A stretch of DNA of 64,000 nt from Ctena decussata (GCA_963989385.1 OZ022500.1:115175842-115239841), one strand, 5' to 3'; positions 11,698-25,489 are shown, counted from the stretch's first letter. Notes: generated by a model from the sequence alone, not told the origin. A program made the numbers and translations.

Positions 11698-12024
11698 TTT
11701 AACAAGAAGAAGTGCAACCAACACACAGATCAATATGAGTTTTAAGTATCATAGGAATTTCATTACCCGGAGAAGCAACGACCTTAAGTGACAAAATGAC
11801 GTTATTCCTCCCAATTAGTGATACCCAGGGAGATCAATAATTTAATTGAGCTCATTATTTCAGTATAACACTTTCAACGGCATACCGAGGAATGTTTCAA
11901 ATGATTCCAATTTAATGTTTAATCTTTATACATCCACAGAGTTTCGAACGGTGTATAAAACAAATCATGCTTCACTATTTTAGAAATTTTTGCATTGTTA
12001 ATATTCCATTTTTGAGTAGTTTTA

Positions 12025-12370
12025 TTCCTTTGACACCTGCATAGGAAGTTTCGTCTCTCAGTCAGTCAAATATGCTATGTCTATTTCAAGTATCAAGACT
12101 CTTGATCACCAGAAAATTGTTGTCATAGGAATCTCGTAGAGCGAAGCTTGTGTCAACACTTAAAAATTTTTATGGGAGACATCATAACGGCGTCGATATC
12201 TACACTATACTGTAGCCGTTTCTACACTTCTTTCTGATTTGATGGCCACGGCTGAATATAGTCAGCCTGTATTGGGGTCCACGTCTGTGTACCTTAATAT
12301 TTCGGAGTTGTCAATGTTTCCTGGTTTACGAGTTGGGATTTCCGATTTTTGTACTTTGTTTACTTAACGT
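12025..12370 (+). pseudogene. Reverse transcriptase relic, C-terminal end, copy c
   Basis: DNA-level similarity to the end of copies a and b. It keeps the order of the SAPAYGV-like region, then a block with atgggagacatca (compare atgggagacaccatg at 7842), then gtagccgtttctacacttc, then ggggtccacgtctgtgtac. No frame stays open, so only the 3' end of the element survives. Confidence 0.5.
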
Positions 12371-12728
12371 TTAAAGCACTAGAACTGAAACTAGCTCAAT
12401 TTGCAAACAGCGTAGATCCAGATGAGGCGGCTCTAGTATCTAGTTTTTGAATTATCAGTATGACAAAGCTTGGACCAAATGTTTTTTGTTGTTGTATTTT
12501 CTTAAATTTTGCAGACGTAAATTTTGTTGTCTGCTTTTTTTGCGTTTTAAGGGTTAAGCAATCATGTAAACGCCCCATGTTATTTGCTAATATATCTTTT
12601 AGAAGTTTATCATAATCTTAAATTAAATATGTGGCTGTCATTTAAAGATTATATTTGTTTTAAGCATATTTTATTTTCTAATAATGTGCACTACAACATA
12701 TAAACAACATCCATGTACAACTACACAA

Positions 12729-12974
12729 CACCTGACTCGTAAGTCAGAGGTCCTGGGTTCGAATCCCGGTCTGGCCACATACTTTCGTTTCTCCTTCCGC
12801 TGATTCAAGAAGGGCAGTTGTCAGTTACTGGCGAAAGTATGTGCACTTAGTACTGGTTAACCGCTTAGGAGGTCTAAGCCTGCCCAGGAATAGTGTGGTT
12901 AGGTTAACTGACCGTCCCGACATGACCTTAGTTGTTTACCGTGGACGTTAAGCATCAAATCAACCAAACCAACA
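12729..12974 (+). mobile_element. 5'-truncated tRNA-headed SINE, copy 2
   Basis: Same body as 32604-32876 with few differences, but the first 40 or so bases of the tRNA head are missing; it starts at cacctgactcgtaag. A 12-bp direct duplication, ACAACTACACAA, at 12717-12728 and 12975-12986 brackets it. The truncation therefore happened at insertion, as in incomplete target-primed reverse transcription, and not by later deletion. Confidence 0.9.
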
Positions 12975-12986
12975 ACAACTACACAA

Positions 12987-13870
12987 TGAAAAAAGGATCA
13001 GAACGAAAGCTGATAGCTTATAGAGCTCTTCTCCTGAAAGATTAAACTTTAAAGATTATCTTTAAAGTTGGACACTATTTTGATACCGCTTAACCCAGCA
13101 CAATTCTTTTCGGTAATATAAATCATAAATCAATGACACTCTGTTTCCAGAAACACTGGCGGAATTTTATTGAGCTGCAAAGTACATGTAATTAATCATC
13201 TAGAGCTGCTGAATCTATGAAAGGATTAGCCTGGCTCTCGAGGGATGCTGATGATACAGCATTAAACAATAATATGTAAATTTCATGTTTGTATAATTGG
13301 CCCTTGAAAATTAACTTCCTTAAGGCGTTATTTCAAACATGCCAAGATTACCAGTTATAATGTGACTTGTTGGTTGGTATGGGTTGTTTGCTGTCTATAA
13401 AACAAGCCATTTTGCCAATCTCTTAAAGGCCAGGATCACGTCCCCAGGGAAACACATATTTGGTCCATAATTAGATAATTGGCCTACAATTATTATCTAT
13501 TACCAGCTCAGTATCTACCACCTTGTCCAGAGAAGGGACATGATAACACATTTTCTGAATGGAACTCTCTGCTTTTTCTGATAATAATTAGAAAATGGAT
13601 TTTATTAAGAGTTTGTCAAAATATGGTAACCAATGAACTTGCCTGCCTGTCTGCATGTGACATGTACGCTTGGAGAGTACTTATGCATGTGTACGTACAC
13701 GGGTGAAGAAAGGTTTAAATCAAGAACAAATTATATCTTCACTGTATCTGCACTTTATTTACTGAAGAGAACTGCAAGTTTAGTTTTCATTATTGAAATA
13801 GCTGTTTAAATATAAAATGATAGGTCTGGGACTAACAAAATCACGCCTGGTTAACTATGTATATACAAGG
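12987..13870. other. No gene recognised
   Basis: AT-rich sequence without recognisable coding or repeat features. Confidence 0.4.
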
Positions 13871-14025
13871 GCTGTTACCAAACGAAATAATCTGTTACGA
13901 AACCAAAAAGAGTCATAGTTATCATAATCTGTTACGAAACCAAAAAGAGTCAAAGTTATCAAACAACCTGATGACCAGCTATGACTCTTTTTCGTTTCGT
14001 AACAGCTCTTTTTCGTTTCGTAACA
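13871..14025 (+). repeat. Foldback of doubled arms
   Basis: The motif ctgttacgaaaccaaaaaga occurs twice on the left (from 13891 and 13929, with a decayed third copy at 13872). Its reverse complement ctctttttcgtttcgtaac occurs twice on the right (13985-14003 and 14006-14024). The transcript would fold into a hairpin with alternative registers. It is probably the stem of a small MITE. Confidence 0.8.
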
Positions 14026-14165
14026 TCATTGAAAACGTAGTTAAGTGGGTGTGAAATAGTCCGAATTGAAACGAAATAGGTTCCAGAGAGCCAAGTAAGG
14101 AAACAACACAATTTGACTGACTTACATGGACAGCTCAAGGTATTTTGTCAGACTTTGTAATGAAA

Positions 14166-14185
14166 TCTCTCTCTCTCTCTCTCTC
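14166..14185 (+). repeat. (TC)n microsatellite
   Basis: Short uninterrupted TC run. Confidence 0.9.
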
Positions 14186-17100
14186 GATTTCTCTCTAACA
14201 TGTATGTAACAAGCATACAATGTCGTATTCTAAGTAACCCCTTCTCTCCGAGTTGCACCCGTATATGGTTTTAATTATTAGAAGACAAAAAGCAGGAGGA
14301 CATGCAAGCCCTGTAAATATTTTATCAATTATGAAAACCGGAAAACTCAAAGGACTAAGCACAAGATGTCTCTTATAGATACTTGAAACTTTTCATGCTG
14401 GTTTGCATTGTTTATCTTGGCATGTGTTTCAAATATCAAAAGGCTGTGCTAATTCCTCGCAATATTGTTTTATTTGTTACGGTAGCAAGTGATATACACA
14501 GATAAATTTACAAAATCATATACTGACAAACAATAAGAACTATGTGCACACTGCTTTTCTTCATTTCACCATTACCAGAAAAATGACATTTGAACCAGTC
14601 ACCTATCAAATGATCATGGTACATGTATGTATTATAGTGCACCCCTTCAGAAGTATAAGTGACAGAATTCTGATTGTCTCCCTAAGTGCAAACTTTTTTA
14701 TAGGTGTTTCCTATTTTAGTTGTAGGCCATGAGCCAAATATGGTTTACCTCCCCCCAGGGGGAATTTTGTAGACCATACTTTTCTTAAAGCCCACCATCT
14801 TAGAATTATTTTGCAGAATGTTAGCCCTCTGGCGAGTGGGGCGTTAAGCTGTAACAGCCTGTTACAAACGTTACCCATTAAAAAAATAAACATAAAATAA
14901 AAATTATCAAAAATTATCAAAAAAATAGAAGTCACTTTCCTATGTTTAAAGTTATAGTTCAGTCTAATAGAACAATCCAGTAGCTAAAAGTTATGATGTT
15001 TGACAGGTCACTTTAGCCTACATGGTGTCATATACGTGACATTTATCTTTACACTCCATTAAAATTGATATTTCCATCCAAAATACTTTCTTTTTGTAAG
15101 TTACTCCTTTATTATTAGACCATATGTTTGTAACTTTATTAAAGACAATTTATTGATCTTTTCAGATCTGCAAAAAATATTATCCTATCTTGTATACTTT
15201 GGGAGAAATAGGATGTTTAACACAGTACCCCCTTATAAATGTTCCATATTACAATTATCACTTTCTGTATAATTCAAGTGCTTGAACTACACTGTATGAA
15301 TTAAAAAAACAACAGTAAAAGGTAATATTGCATATGCCGGCCTATCTAAACAGCAAGGAACAGTTCCTCAATATTTTGATGTATTTTTTCGGCCATAATG
15401 ATCGATTATATACGTTACCGAGGGCTATTTTTGTTAAACTCATATAATTTGACGATGGAATCATTTTATTTTCATTGGTAGCAGTTTCTTCATAAAAGAA
15501 TCTTTTAATATAAAAGAAAAAATGCATTCTGGTTTATTTTCTATATGATAAGTCATTACTAGTAGTAACGTAAATAACATTAACATTTAAAATATTTCAT
15601 TATAATACCTTTAATTAGGTTTTTCCCACTGTCACATAAAAACAATAACATATATAAATCTGGGTGTTCTTATGATATATTGTGTACTTGGACCTAGCAA
15701 CACTCCTCTCAGTTATTACATTTAGGGATTCATGAGGTGTGTTTTATACGTGATTAAACACAGTATACTACAAATTGTAATGTTCAGGGCATTGACATAT
15801 TCTGCACATGTAAAACATTTTTCTTTTGCTGGCATCTTTGTTATTATATCAAAAATAAATAAAAGTATTTTATAATGGCATTGCCCAGTTTGTTTCTTTT
15901 ACAATTTGTACATTTGAGTTCTAAAGACAGTAACATACGTGAAATTTTGTTGTATACAACTTAAAAAAAAATAAACAAAATACTACATCGAAAAGATAAA
16001 AAAAAAAGATAAAAACGCAGCTAAGCCAGCATAGATTTTGCATATAGGGCTCGAATAAAATGATATGCAATCAGTTTGATAACATTAAAAGCTAAGCGCT
16101 TTTGACGTGTTTAGTATAAAATTATAAAATAATCAGTAATTAACAATGCAAATGGAGTACCACCTTGTTTATTGACGGGATTTGGTATAGTTTTTACGTG
16201 CACACTGAAAAAACTATAAAGCAGAACAGTAAACCTGAAGTTTGAAGACTTAAGACAAATACAGTTCTGCATCAAAGCTAATGTAGATATTTGCTGGCAG
16301 CGTATACTTACTTTTGTAAGACTATCGTATATTTTACGTTACAAAGGGAAACAACATTGCTGAGTTACAGTTAAGAAACAAACTTTTGAAAAATAATTAA
16401 TGGTAGTGTCAATACATTTTTTCAAATAGTTCATTTATGTAACTAACAATAATGTGTCAACCAGGAGTTTGGGAGAATAGTATCAGAAACATTTAATACA
16501 GAAAACAGACACTGGCAGTTTACTAGCATACTGTTGCAATCTATAAATGCTATGTTTAAGATGATCTATATTTCTATGCTTTTGTTGCTTTCTCTTTAAA
16601 GTCTAACTACTTTCGATCATCTCTTAAAGAATCTAACTACATTCAACCATCTATTAAAGCATCTATTCACTAAAGAACATAAATATACGTTTAGTTGGAC
16701 AAAAAATGTTTTTTTTCCAGGGACAGTGTTCCAGTAGCTCTGCACACATAATGAAATGGCAAATGAAAATGACAGAATATATTAATGTTGGTCCTCGCTG
16801 TTCAGATATCTATGAGGAAATCTTAGTTGTTCTCCTTCAGAATGTATTCGCCTACACTGTAGTTATGCTTTGCAGCATAATATTGAGAAAAAGAAAAGAA
16901 AAGAAAGACCGACGAAGTAACGTATACAACGTATTCATTGCGAGTTTATGGATTCTTCATTTCCGATATCCGAAACTAGCAATACAGTATTTCTAAAGAG
17001 CAAATAATCAAACAATAGAAATAGTGCATACCTATACATGCCAAGGAAGGGTTCACCTAAATAACTTACTGCATTTGATCTCTGTGACCTTGTATTACCA

Positions 17101-20100
17101 TATTGTTTGCTTTTTTGCAATAAATATGGTTGAAAACTGCTTATTTATGATATCTTACTGCTTATCTTATCATCTTTGTCCAAATATGTTAAATACTGTT
17201 AGGGAATACAGCATTTTGGCAATATCCAAACAACAATTTTAGTTGCTTACATATTGAAAAATTGTCTGACTGATATTTGTATTTCGTAACACCCTTAGTC
17301 TTTGATAGTAACAACAAGTGGGAATAAAACCATGGGGTTTGCAAAATTACCTGACCAGTTCAATATTTGTAACAACATAATAATGAAAAATAGAACTCCT
17401 GAACAAGCTGATGACAGAATGATGTATACGTTATAAAGTATGTCACTTTCTGTCAGCCTTAAATTTTCACATTGTTAATAGTTTGTAATGTATTTGATGG
17501 CCGGGAGCTGCATAAACAGATCACGTAGATCACAAATTAACATGTAAGTTACGTTTACGGGAGCCACACACATTTGCTAACCTATGTAAAGCAGTTACTT
17601 TGCAAAGAGGCTCGTGGCTGACGATTCGACTGACAGCATAGCAAAAATGGTGTTTATCCCTGTTGGGAGAGTTGGTACTGCTTTTGATTGCCTCGCCTGG
17701 CAGTCACAGTTGCATATTTGTATGTAGGGTAATTGAATGGCTCAGCCAACAGCGCAGGTAGCAAAATTGGTTTTATCCCCATCATGACGAGAACCTAAAT
17801 ATTAATCAGTTGCAGCATATATCAACTCTTACTTATTTCATTTTATGCATAAAATTAAAAAAATCATTTTTATGAAGTCACTTTTAAGTGAAACTGAATT
17901 GAAGGAAAGGTCGAACTGCTTCAGCTATAACAATCTATGTGCGTCTTGCTGAGTTCTTGTGTATTTCAAAGAGCTAAATTGCCATCTGACTACCAGTGGT
18001 AAGCTAATACTACAGCATTGAATAATTCATATTGCCCGGGAACTAAATTTTTGATAACAGATGATTCACAAATCTTATCCCCCGACATATTACAATTATG
18101 TAACGTAACGTTACCGTTAGATTGCTTTTTTAAATATACACTATCCGATTTTTTTTTATAGTTTGAGGACACATAACATTGGCATTTCTTCATATTTACA
18201 TATACAACAGTGTCTACTTAAGACATAATACAGATAACATTAAGAATGAAATGCAGCTGATGTTGGCTTTCTTAGCTTTTCTCGTCATTTTGTAGGTTAA
18301 ATTCTTCAAAAATAGGATAGTTTCTGTCCACATTTAATATATCCACTGCTAACTGCTGCCTAACTTATCTAAGCTGGGCATGAATCAAAGAAGATTGATG
18401 GGGCACGTATAAACTTCAGTCCACCAATTCAGCGATTTAGTCTGGTTGTTTTTTTCCCGAATTTTAGTTGTGGTTATATACGTTACATATTTATCGTGAC
18501 TGCTGACGAGTTTTGTAAGACTTCAGTTTTTTTTTTTTTTATACTAGACTATTGAAACAGTCATATATATGACAATTACTTTTCTCTTCACTTCAGTTCT
18601 TACAGTTTGCTCCTTATATAACATGTATTTAGACACTGAAGGGGAAAAACGTCAAATACAATGTAAACTACGTTATACGGGTTAGTCAACTTATCATTGA
18701 CAATGTTAATTACCTTGAAACAGCGATTTATGTACTAGCAGACAAAACCCAACATTATTTAGGGCGAATACTAACATGTTAATACCAATGTGTATTTTCT
18801 ATTATAACGTGAATATGTAAATTTGGGTAGTGTAATTAACGTTGACGTTACACGTTAATGCCCCAACGTACAGAGGGCTAACATGTGTCATTTTGTTTCG
18901 TATATAATGTAGTTTCAGAAAATCATAGTGTCCAAAATTCCCCCGGGGGGGGGAGGGGGGTCTATGGTCAGCTCAAGGTCTATTGGCACTTGCGCAAGTA
19001 AATTATAACATATCTGCGCAGTCTGATCAGCGCTTTATTTTTCCCTGCATGGATTGTCTAATACCTGACCTTTCTAAAATCTTTAACTGCAAGACTGTAG
19101 CTGGACGGTGCTGCGCAGGCTGGTTTGTGTCAGGAGGAGGCTCAATAATGTACTTTTAATCTAATCATAATACACATGCAAATTATTAAACTCTGGTCCC
19201 AAAACACATGGGGCAGCTTGTCATGGGTGATGCTTGAAAAATTCTTAAATGTTGATACATACTGAATTTACTTGAACCCAAGTTTGACTTCCATTTTTAC
19301 TCCCTGAAAACTTGCAAATACTGTTAAAAGTTATACAAGAACAGATACATCCATCTATATGGAAATGTGTGGGAAATGCCAAATACTTTTTGTATGAGTA
19401 TACATGTAGGTTTGATGCAAAAATAAATTGTCTCACATGTGATGGTAGAAAACAAATATTCAGTTTTAGCTGGAACTGTTAAACAGTCATAAAAGCAGAA
19501 AGTTAGAATTTTAAATTGCCTAGAGGAAAATGAAAAAAAAAACTTCTTTATTTATTTATATATATATAGAGAGAGAGATCAAGACAAAAATATGTATAAT
19601 GCACTTCAGGAGCAAAAATTTTCTCTCACTTACAGAAATTATAAGCTTCTGTGCACTTCTAATTATTCAACTGAGTTCTCTGTTGAACAGACAACATACT
19701 TATCACCAGTAGCAGATGGTTACCTTGCAGGGAAGTAATGAAACAATTATGAAAGATAGCCTATTAAATTTATGATAATATGGACCCCCGATGTACCCGA
19801 TCCTGGCCTTTAAACTGCAACACATATCACTAGGAAGTAAAGTGCATCTTTAATGTCTATATAATACATAACTAATCTATAATTTATAAAAAAAATCATT
19901 TTAAAACAAAAAGTTTCTTTTGAAAAATACCTGTTTTTAGTTATAATTTTGACTGTATTTTACAAGGGAGAAAACTATCCATGTAACAGCCTTTAGAATG
20001 GTCAACATATACCTATGTCTATTGTTAGGTAATTTGCATACAAATAAAAGCAAAGTAGTTACATTCAGTGACACCTGTATAACTGTTGATCTTCTTCATT

Positions 20101-21636
20101 GTGATGCATAAAAGGGCATGAGTTATGGCTGTTTTATTAAATTACTGTACTCCCCTTCACTTATGCTTAAAGTTTTGTATTAGATTTAATAGACAAAAGC
20201 AAGAAAATGACGAGATAAAATTCAGAAAGTCATTTCCTAGTTATCTTTTACTTAGAAAATACCAGTGGAGAAAAAAAATCATTTTATCCCCAGTGATAAA
20301 TGAGGAAATCTTAAAAATGTCTTGTTTTATAGACAGCCAACGGCCAATAATAATAGAGGAGGTACAGGTGCAAGCAGGATGATCACCAACCAGGTCCCGA
20401 GTGTAGTGTTTAGACGCCCGCAGTACATACTGTAGATAGAGCATTTAGTTATAGCTCAAGGAAACTTGAGGAGGAGTCAGAATTTTTTTTAGATGGATTA
20501 GCTGCTTTGACATATTTCTGATTTAATATTTTGCTGATACTAACAGCATCAAGAGCCTTTGTTACGCAAATCGAGTTTCATAGATTCGATTGGTAACCTC
20601 AGTGCAACTAGTACGAACGGGTCTAAACAGCCTGTATTTAGCATTTATAAAATGATGCTTGTCAGCTTATATCCTAGAATGTTTTGGTAGAAAAGCTTCA
20701 TGCTCAGAACTTCCGTATGAACTGACTACAGCTTCTACAAAGGCAGTACATATATTCTGGTACGAATAAGCTAAACACCCAGCGGCTACTGTATAAGGGA
20801 GAAGGAGAAAGTCAAATGTGACAAAGGGACATCATCATGTAACTTGGACCGTCAGAATATATTCCTATTCCGTCAAAATATATATATATGGTATAGAGGG
20901 TAAACAGATCAAATCAAGAGACCAATTACCTGTTGTTCTGAATCTAGCGACAAAGATCTGCTGTTCATAAAATTCATTTCTTTTATTTAAAGCATTCCTC
21001 ATCTATATTGGTGTTCTAGTCTTAGATTGTGTAGCTAAATTAATCCTCATGCTCCTAGCTTGTTCTTTCGAGATCTAGAATATGGCCTATATTGGATAAA
21101 GCGGTTCCGTTTCGTCATTCATTATTTTCCTTGCCTTAATTCAATAAAACTCCATCAGTTTTGCTAGAGATAATTTGACATTGACAAGTGGTTTATTTCA
21201 AAGGAAACAAAACTGTCTTTGTCTTGTTTCAACGATATGAATTATTACATTTTGTGTTGTCTTGAGTGATTCAGTTCATAGTCACTGACTCCTCAATAGC
21301 TACGCTGTAGTCGTATATCAAACTAAAGTTCTGAAGTAAAAATAAATTAAGTATATAATACATAAAAAATAGTGGCATTGATAAATTAATAAATAGATAA
21401 GTGCTAGTTTATTCCTTCCGTTGTTCAGCTTTACAGTTTATAAGAAGAATCATAGCTGATGAAACATACAATCGGAATAAAAACATCGACACCGACAGAA
21501 TAAAATAAAATGATTAAATTTCCATTTGGACAGTAACATCAGATATTTTAATGTATATTGTAGTAATCTACATTTGGACAGTATCATAAAATCTTTTTAT
21601 GTATATTGTAGTAGTATTCTCGATGGATCTTCCGGT
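14186..21636. other. Quiet AT-rich region
   Basis: No recognisable gene in 7.4 kb; open frames are short, low-complexity and lack family features. Small items only: imperfect 30-bp tandem units near 16580-16660 (tctaactac...catct), a (TA)n/(GA)n run at 19553-19580, and a G-rich tract at 18943-18960. The flank of that tract (aaaattccccc...ggagg...tctatgg) recurs inverted near 14735-14780, which suggests a small dispersed repeat. Confidence 0.4.
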
Positions 21637-21740
21637 TTTCCCTTCTCCCATTTCGCCTACTCCCGTTGTGCCTATTCCCATTTCGCCTACTCTCATTTCG
21701 CCTACTATCAAATATGACTTCACTCCCATTTCGCCATCTT
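21637..21740 (+). repeat. Minisatellite cccatttcgcctact, left arm
   Basis: Imperfect tandem units of 15-18 bp (cccatttcgcctact). The reverse complement array (agtaggcgaaatggg) occurs at 22230-22335, so the two arrays form inverted arms around about 490 bp. Confidence 0.85.
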
Positions 21741-22229
21741 GAAAAAAATATTTTCTCATGTTTATATAAGTATTGTTTTTCTTTTTAATATACTTGCACT
21801 ATCTAACTTTATCTTCCATGTTGATCAGAAATTACTTGATGATGATAAATGAAGAGAAAATATATAAAATGCTAGTGTTTTAAATCTCCATAGAATCATC
21901 AGTTGTGGTTATTATTCATTAGCAACACCCCAGGTTTCTATTGAGAACCTTCATTATATGTTTTCATGGATCAACGAATGCATAAGAAAATTGTTCCAGT
22001 ATAATTTACAATTTATTTAGCACTTATTAGGAATAACCAAAAGAAAATATCAATGCAGCAGTCAAACATAACATATGCGTTTTGCTTTTAAATAACATGA
22101 CTTTGGGGAGCGGGGTGGAGGGGTTGGGGATTGTTCGTTTGCTGAAGTATTTAAATGTGGCATGTAGATATACTTTAAAGAAAATAAGAAATATCGTTAT
22201 AATGAGTGGGCAAAACGGGAAAAGTGACT

Positions 22230-22335
22230 CATTTTGGAGAAGGTGAAACGGGAGTAGGCGAAATGGGAGTAGGCAAATGGGACAAGTCATAAGCGAACTG
22301 TGAATAGGCGAAACGAGGTAGGTGAAACGGGAGTA
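22230..22335 (-). repeat. Minisatellite, right inverted arm
   Basis: Tandem ggagtaggcgaaat-type units, the reverse complement of 21637-21740. Together they look like the termini of a non-autonomous element whose ends are tandem repeats. Confidence 0.85.
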
Positions 22336-24014
22336 AACCGTTCTCGATACTAAAGGTGTATTGGTACACCTTCATACCAATACACCTTCATATTATCCCG
22401 CCATTGTTTAAAAGGGAAACAACTTTTATGACAACGGGAGAGTTTATGATAATAGAAAAAATGAACTGTTTGATTGTTTCTATTCCGAATAAAGTTGTTG
22501 TCTCATAAGCAAATATATAGGGTAATCGTTATTTTGACAAATTTTAACTGAAGTGTTTCTTTAAAGCAATTATGAATTCACCATCTTTATCTGAAGTTTT
22601 CTACTTCGGATATTTCAAGCACAAATACCGAATCAAAGTTTCAATAAACTGCATTACACTTTCCAGCTGTTTGCTTTCTTGTCACTGCCACCTTATTTAT
22701 GTGTAAGAAACAGGTTCAAGCAATCAATGGGATTTTAGTCGGATTACAAGAAAAGATTGAGCGTCCTAGCGATCAATGAGCGAGAACAATAGCTTGGTGC
22801 CACACAACAGATATAGCTTTAGGTTTCCTTTGACTAATTAATGTTTCACCAGAATGTCATATACAATTTCAACAAAAGCTGTCTATAGTTAATGGAAGTA
22901 TAAGGCATGTTTAAAATACACACGATGGCAGACGACGTCATAACGTCAGTATATAACGCTGGAACAATAACACCGAGTCTGCTGTGGCCGTTTGGTACTG
23001 GCTTGTTGCTTACAAAGTTTCAGACACAAAGCATTTTAACAATGTCTCAGTTCCTTTCATATTTCAGATCAGTCATTATGTAAGCAAGAATATCCCCCTG
23101 CAATAAAGGTAAAGACGTATGCAAAATGTGGTGTAGGTGAATGACGACACTCTGCATGTTAAGACTTTTATATAAAGCTCCCAACTTCGAAGTATAATTG
23201 ACTCTGAACTTTTTAATTCGTAAATGTGTGGTTGTGATGCCATACTGCAATGGGCCGTCCGTCCTTTCAAAACAAAAAGTATGTTCTATATATTCTTCTT
23301 TCACCGAACTGAGAAACCAGATTCACCGGACTAAGAAACCAAATTCCTACAACGTCTATGCAAATCAGATGACTTTCTATGACGTCGACCACGTGAGTAA
23401 ACAACTGGATACATGATATCAATTACGTCATCAAATATGTTTGCGCTGGATCTTTGAAGACTGTAGTTAAGCGTTAGTTAAAACATATTCCAGCTGAAAT
23501 GGAACAAGATCCTTCCTAATAGACTGTGTATGCCGCAGATATTCAGTACAAGTACAAATCTGTTGTCTTCTTATGGATCGCTGTAAAAAATGGATAATTG
23601 TGTCTGACAATGCACTATTTTAATAATTCGTTTCTGCGGTACTAAGAAGGACAGACGGACGACTGATTCATACCAAAAATGTTTTTATTGCAAGTTCTCC
23701 AGCTAGCACGGTTTTCTTCGATTTACTAATAACTGATTAGGAAATGAGTAAAACCTGGAGCCGGATAAAAAATGTTGATGAATTGTATAGATAAAACTGA
23801 AATGGCAGGGCTGCCTTAAATTAGCTTTTGCTGTTTTCCGTGGAAAATAAATTTGAAAGATAGGATATTAGTTTATATTGGCTTACAGCCTGTAATACTT
23901 TTATAAACTCACTTCACTGATCCCGCTTTTGCATGCTTGCGTCTTATTTTGTTGCCTAAACTCCGATCAGGGAATACAATAACAAGCTGTATAACGGTAA
24001 TAATAGCAATAGTT
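22336..24014. other. No gene recognised
   Basis: A short direct duplication (ttggtacaccttcataccaatacacc area, 22360-22390) and an overlapping GACGTCATAACGTCA-type site at 22934-22949 are the only structures noted. Confidence 0.4.
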
Positions 24015-24232
24015 TTAAATTAGCTGAGCTACCAGAACCATGAAGTCTTGATTCTGCAGATTTGCTGTTATCACGCGTTCGTAATGAATAAAAGAAACTA
24101 ACTGGTATATTCTCATAACGATCTTCCCAAGGAGAACCAAGGAAAGGAATCCATAACTCGCACCTCCAGGCACAGACTGTATATCTGTATCATCCCCAAT
24201 TCGAAAAAGGAAGTGCGTGTCTAAGTGGTAGC
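24015..24232 (-). CDS. Possible terminal exon, unrecognised protein
   Basis: On the minus strand a pyrimidine-rich acceptor (ctgttttcttag) precedes an open stretch of 71 codons ending in TAA at 24015-24017. The peptide has a charged start (RIGDDTD), then a hydrophobic segment (YGFLSLVLLGKIV), then a mixed tail. Composition and acceptor are exon-like, but I recognise no family and found no partner exon. A polyadenylation-type AATAAA lies on the opposite strand at 24427, which does not help this strand. Chance is possible. Confidence 0.2.
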
Positions 24233-25207
24233 CTAAGAAAACAGATTATTAGTGATTCTAAAAGATGACGTCACAATTACATACAACTCACTGTTATAGA
24301 GGCTATCTGTTTAAATCATTCTGACAATGCCTGTCAAAAGTCAAGAGCGACTTTCATATAAACGTTTCGCTTACCTTCAGACTCTGTACCATATTGTACT
24401 GTTTTGTAACCATGTCATCTGTATTCAATAAAAATTGTTGTTGTTTTTTAAACCAAGCGCGACCTTTTAAAACAGGTTATGTATGAGGTCTTAATTCAGT
24501 CTGAGGCTCATCGACTAAAAGCTTATAATTATAAGCATTGCATGATGTCGTCTTCATTTTCTACCTTGGCAAACTAAGGACGTACTTTCTGAATCCAGAA
24601 ATAAACAAGACAAGACAAATTAGAGGCACACAGAGTTTGCCTTGCTTTTTGTAGTTATATCATAAGACCCCCGTTTATGCAAGATACATACTCTTGAAAA
24701 ATATTATCAAGAAAATACTTCCTGAGATTTTAACTATTTTTACTTTATTATTTGATTAATTTTGGATATCTATCGCACTCTAACGTACGTTTTGATAGCT
24801 GATAAAACTACTTAAAAAGAAAATTCTGGCCAGAAAATGTTTTATGAAATATTTTGAAATTTAATAATTAGGTTATTTATACCGAGGAAATATTCAAATA
24901 AGTTTAAAATTAGTCTCTGAACAGTGTTCTTAGTGTTAGCTTTTCAAATTGCAAGTCTTAACTTTTTCTTCAACTGCACTGAGTGGTATAATCACGCAAG
25001 ATATCGAAAGACTTTCTACGTTAGTCAACGGATAAATTTAAATGCCACCTATCAGTTTCTTTGTTAGCAAAAGTAAATATTTCTTTCCACTGATTTTTTT
25101 TCTCTTGCAATTTTCAAGTATCGACATACAGTCATGCCACAAGAAACCAAGAACCTTGTCAAACATCATATGAGAACCCCCAAGACTGGGACAAGATTGT
25201 GAATCCT
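24233..25207. other. No gene recognised
   Basis: AT-rich sequence, no recognised features. Confidence 0.4.
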
Positions 25208-25489
25208 CTATTCACAGCCTTCGATACAATGTAGATATACACCGGGAAAAATCAAATCAAGGCCCAGTTGTACAGGTTGACCTAAGTCCATTTTGTTCAC
25301 AAATGCTTTCTCTTGGCCCGCCTCATCTGATCCTAAAGAAACACACAGCGTTGAAAATTTGACTCTTCCAGTATCAGAAAATATAATACATGACTTTACA
25401 GTTGTACTAAAGAAAGTATTATGTGTTCCAGGAGTCATCTTTATATCTGTTAGTCCAACAGAAAGTAGACTCTTGCGTAAGACATCCAT
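25208..25489 (-). CDS. Unrecognised 93-codon frame
   Basis: A minus-strand ATG frame of 93 codons with alternating hydrophobic and polar residues of a beta-rich protein (for example GRVKFSTLCVSLGSDEAG and GLDLIFPGVY), and several Cys. It is more protein-like than other frames in this region. Its 5' side lies six bases from a palindromic MITE (25496-25715), so any upstream part may have been separated by that insertion. No splice donor, partner exon or family was identified. It could be an exon remnant of a cellular or viral-type gene. Confidence 0.3.
   Translation of the reverse strand: MDVLRKSLLSVGLTDIKMTPGTHNTFFSTTVKSCIIFSDTGRVKFSTLCVSLGSDEAGQEKAFVNKMDLGQPVQLGLDLIFPGVYLHCIEGCE

Noticed and set aside
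13871..14025. CRISPR array
   Set aside because: Only two or three repeats per side, in inverted arrangement without spacers, in a eukaryotic genome: a foldback repeat.
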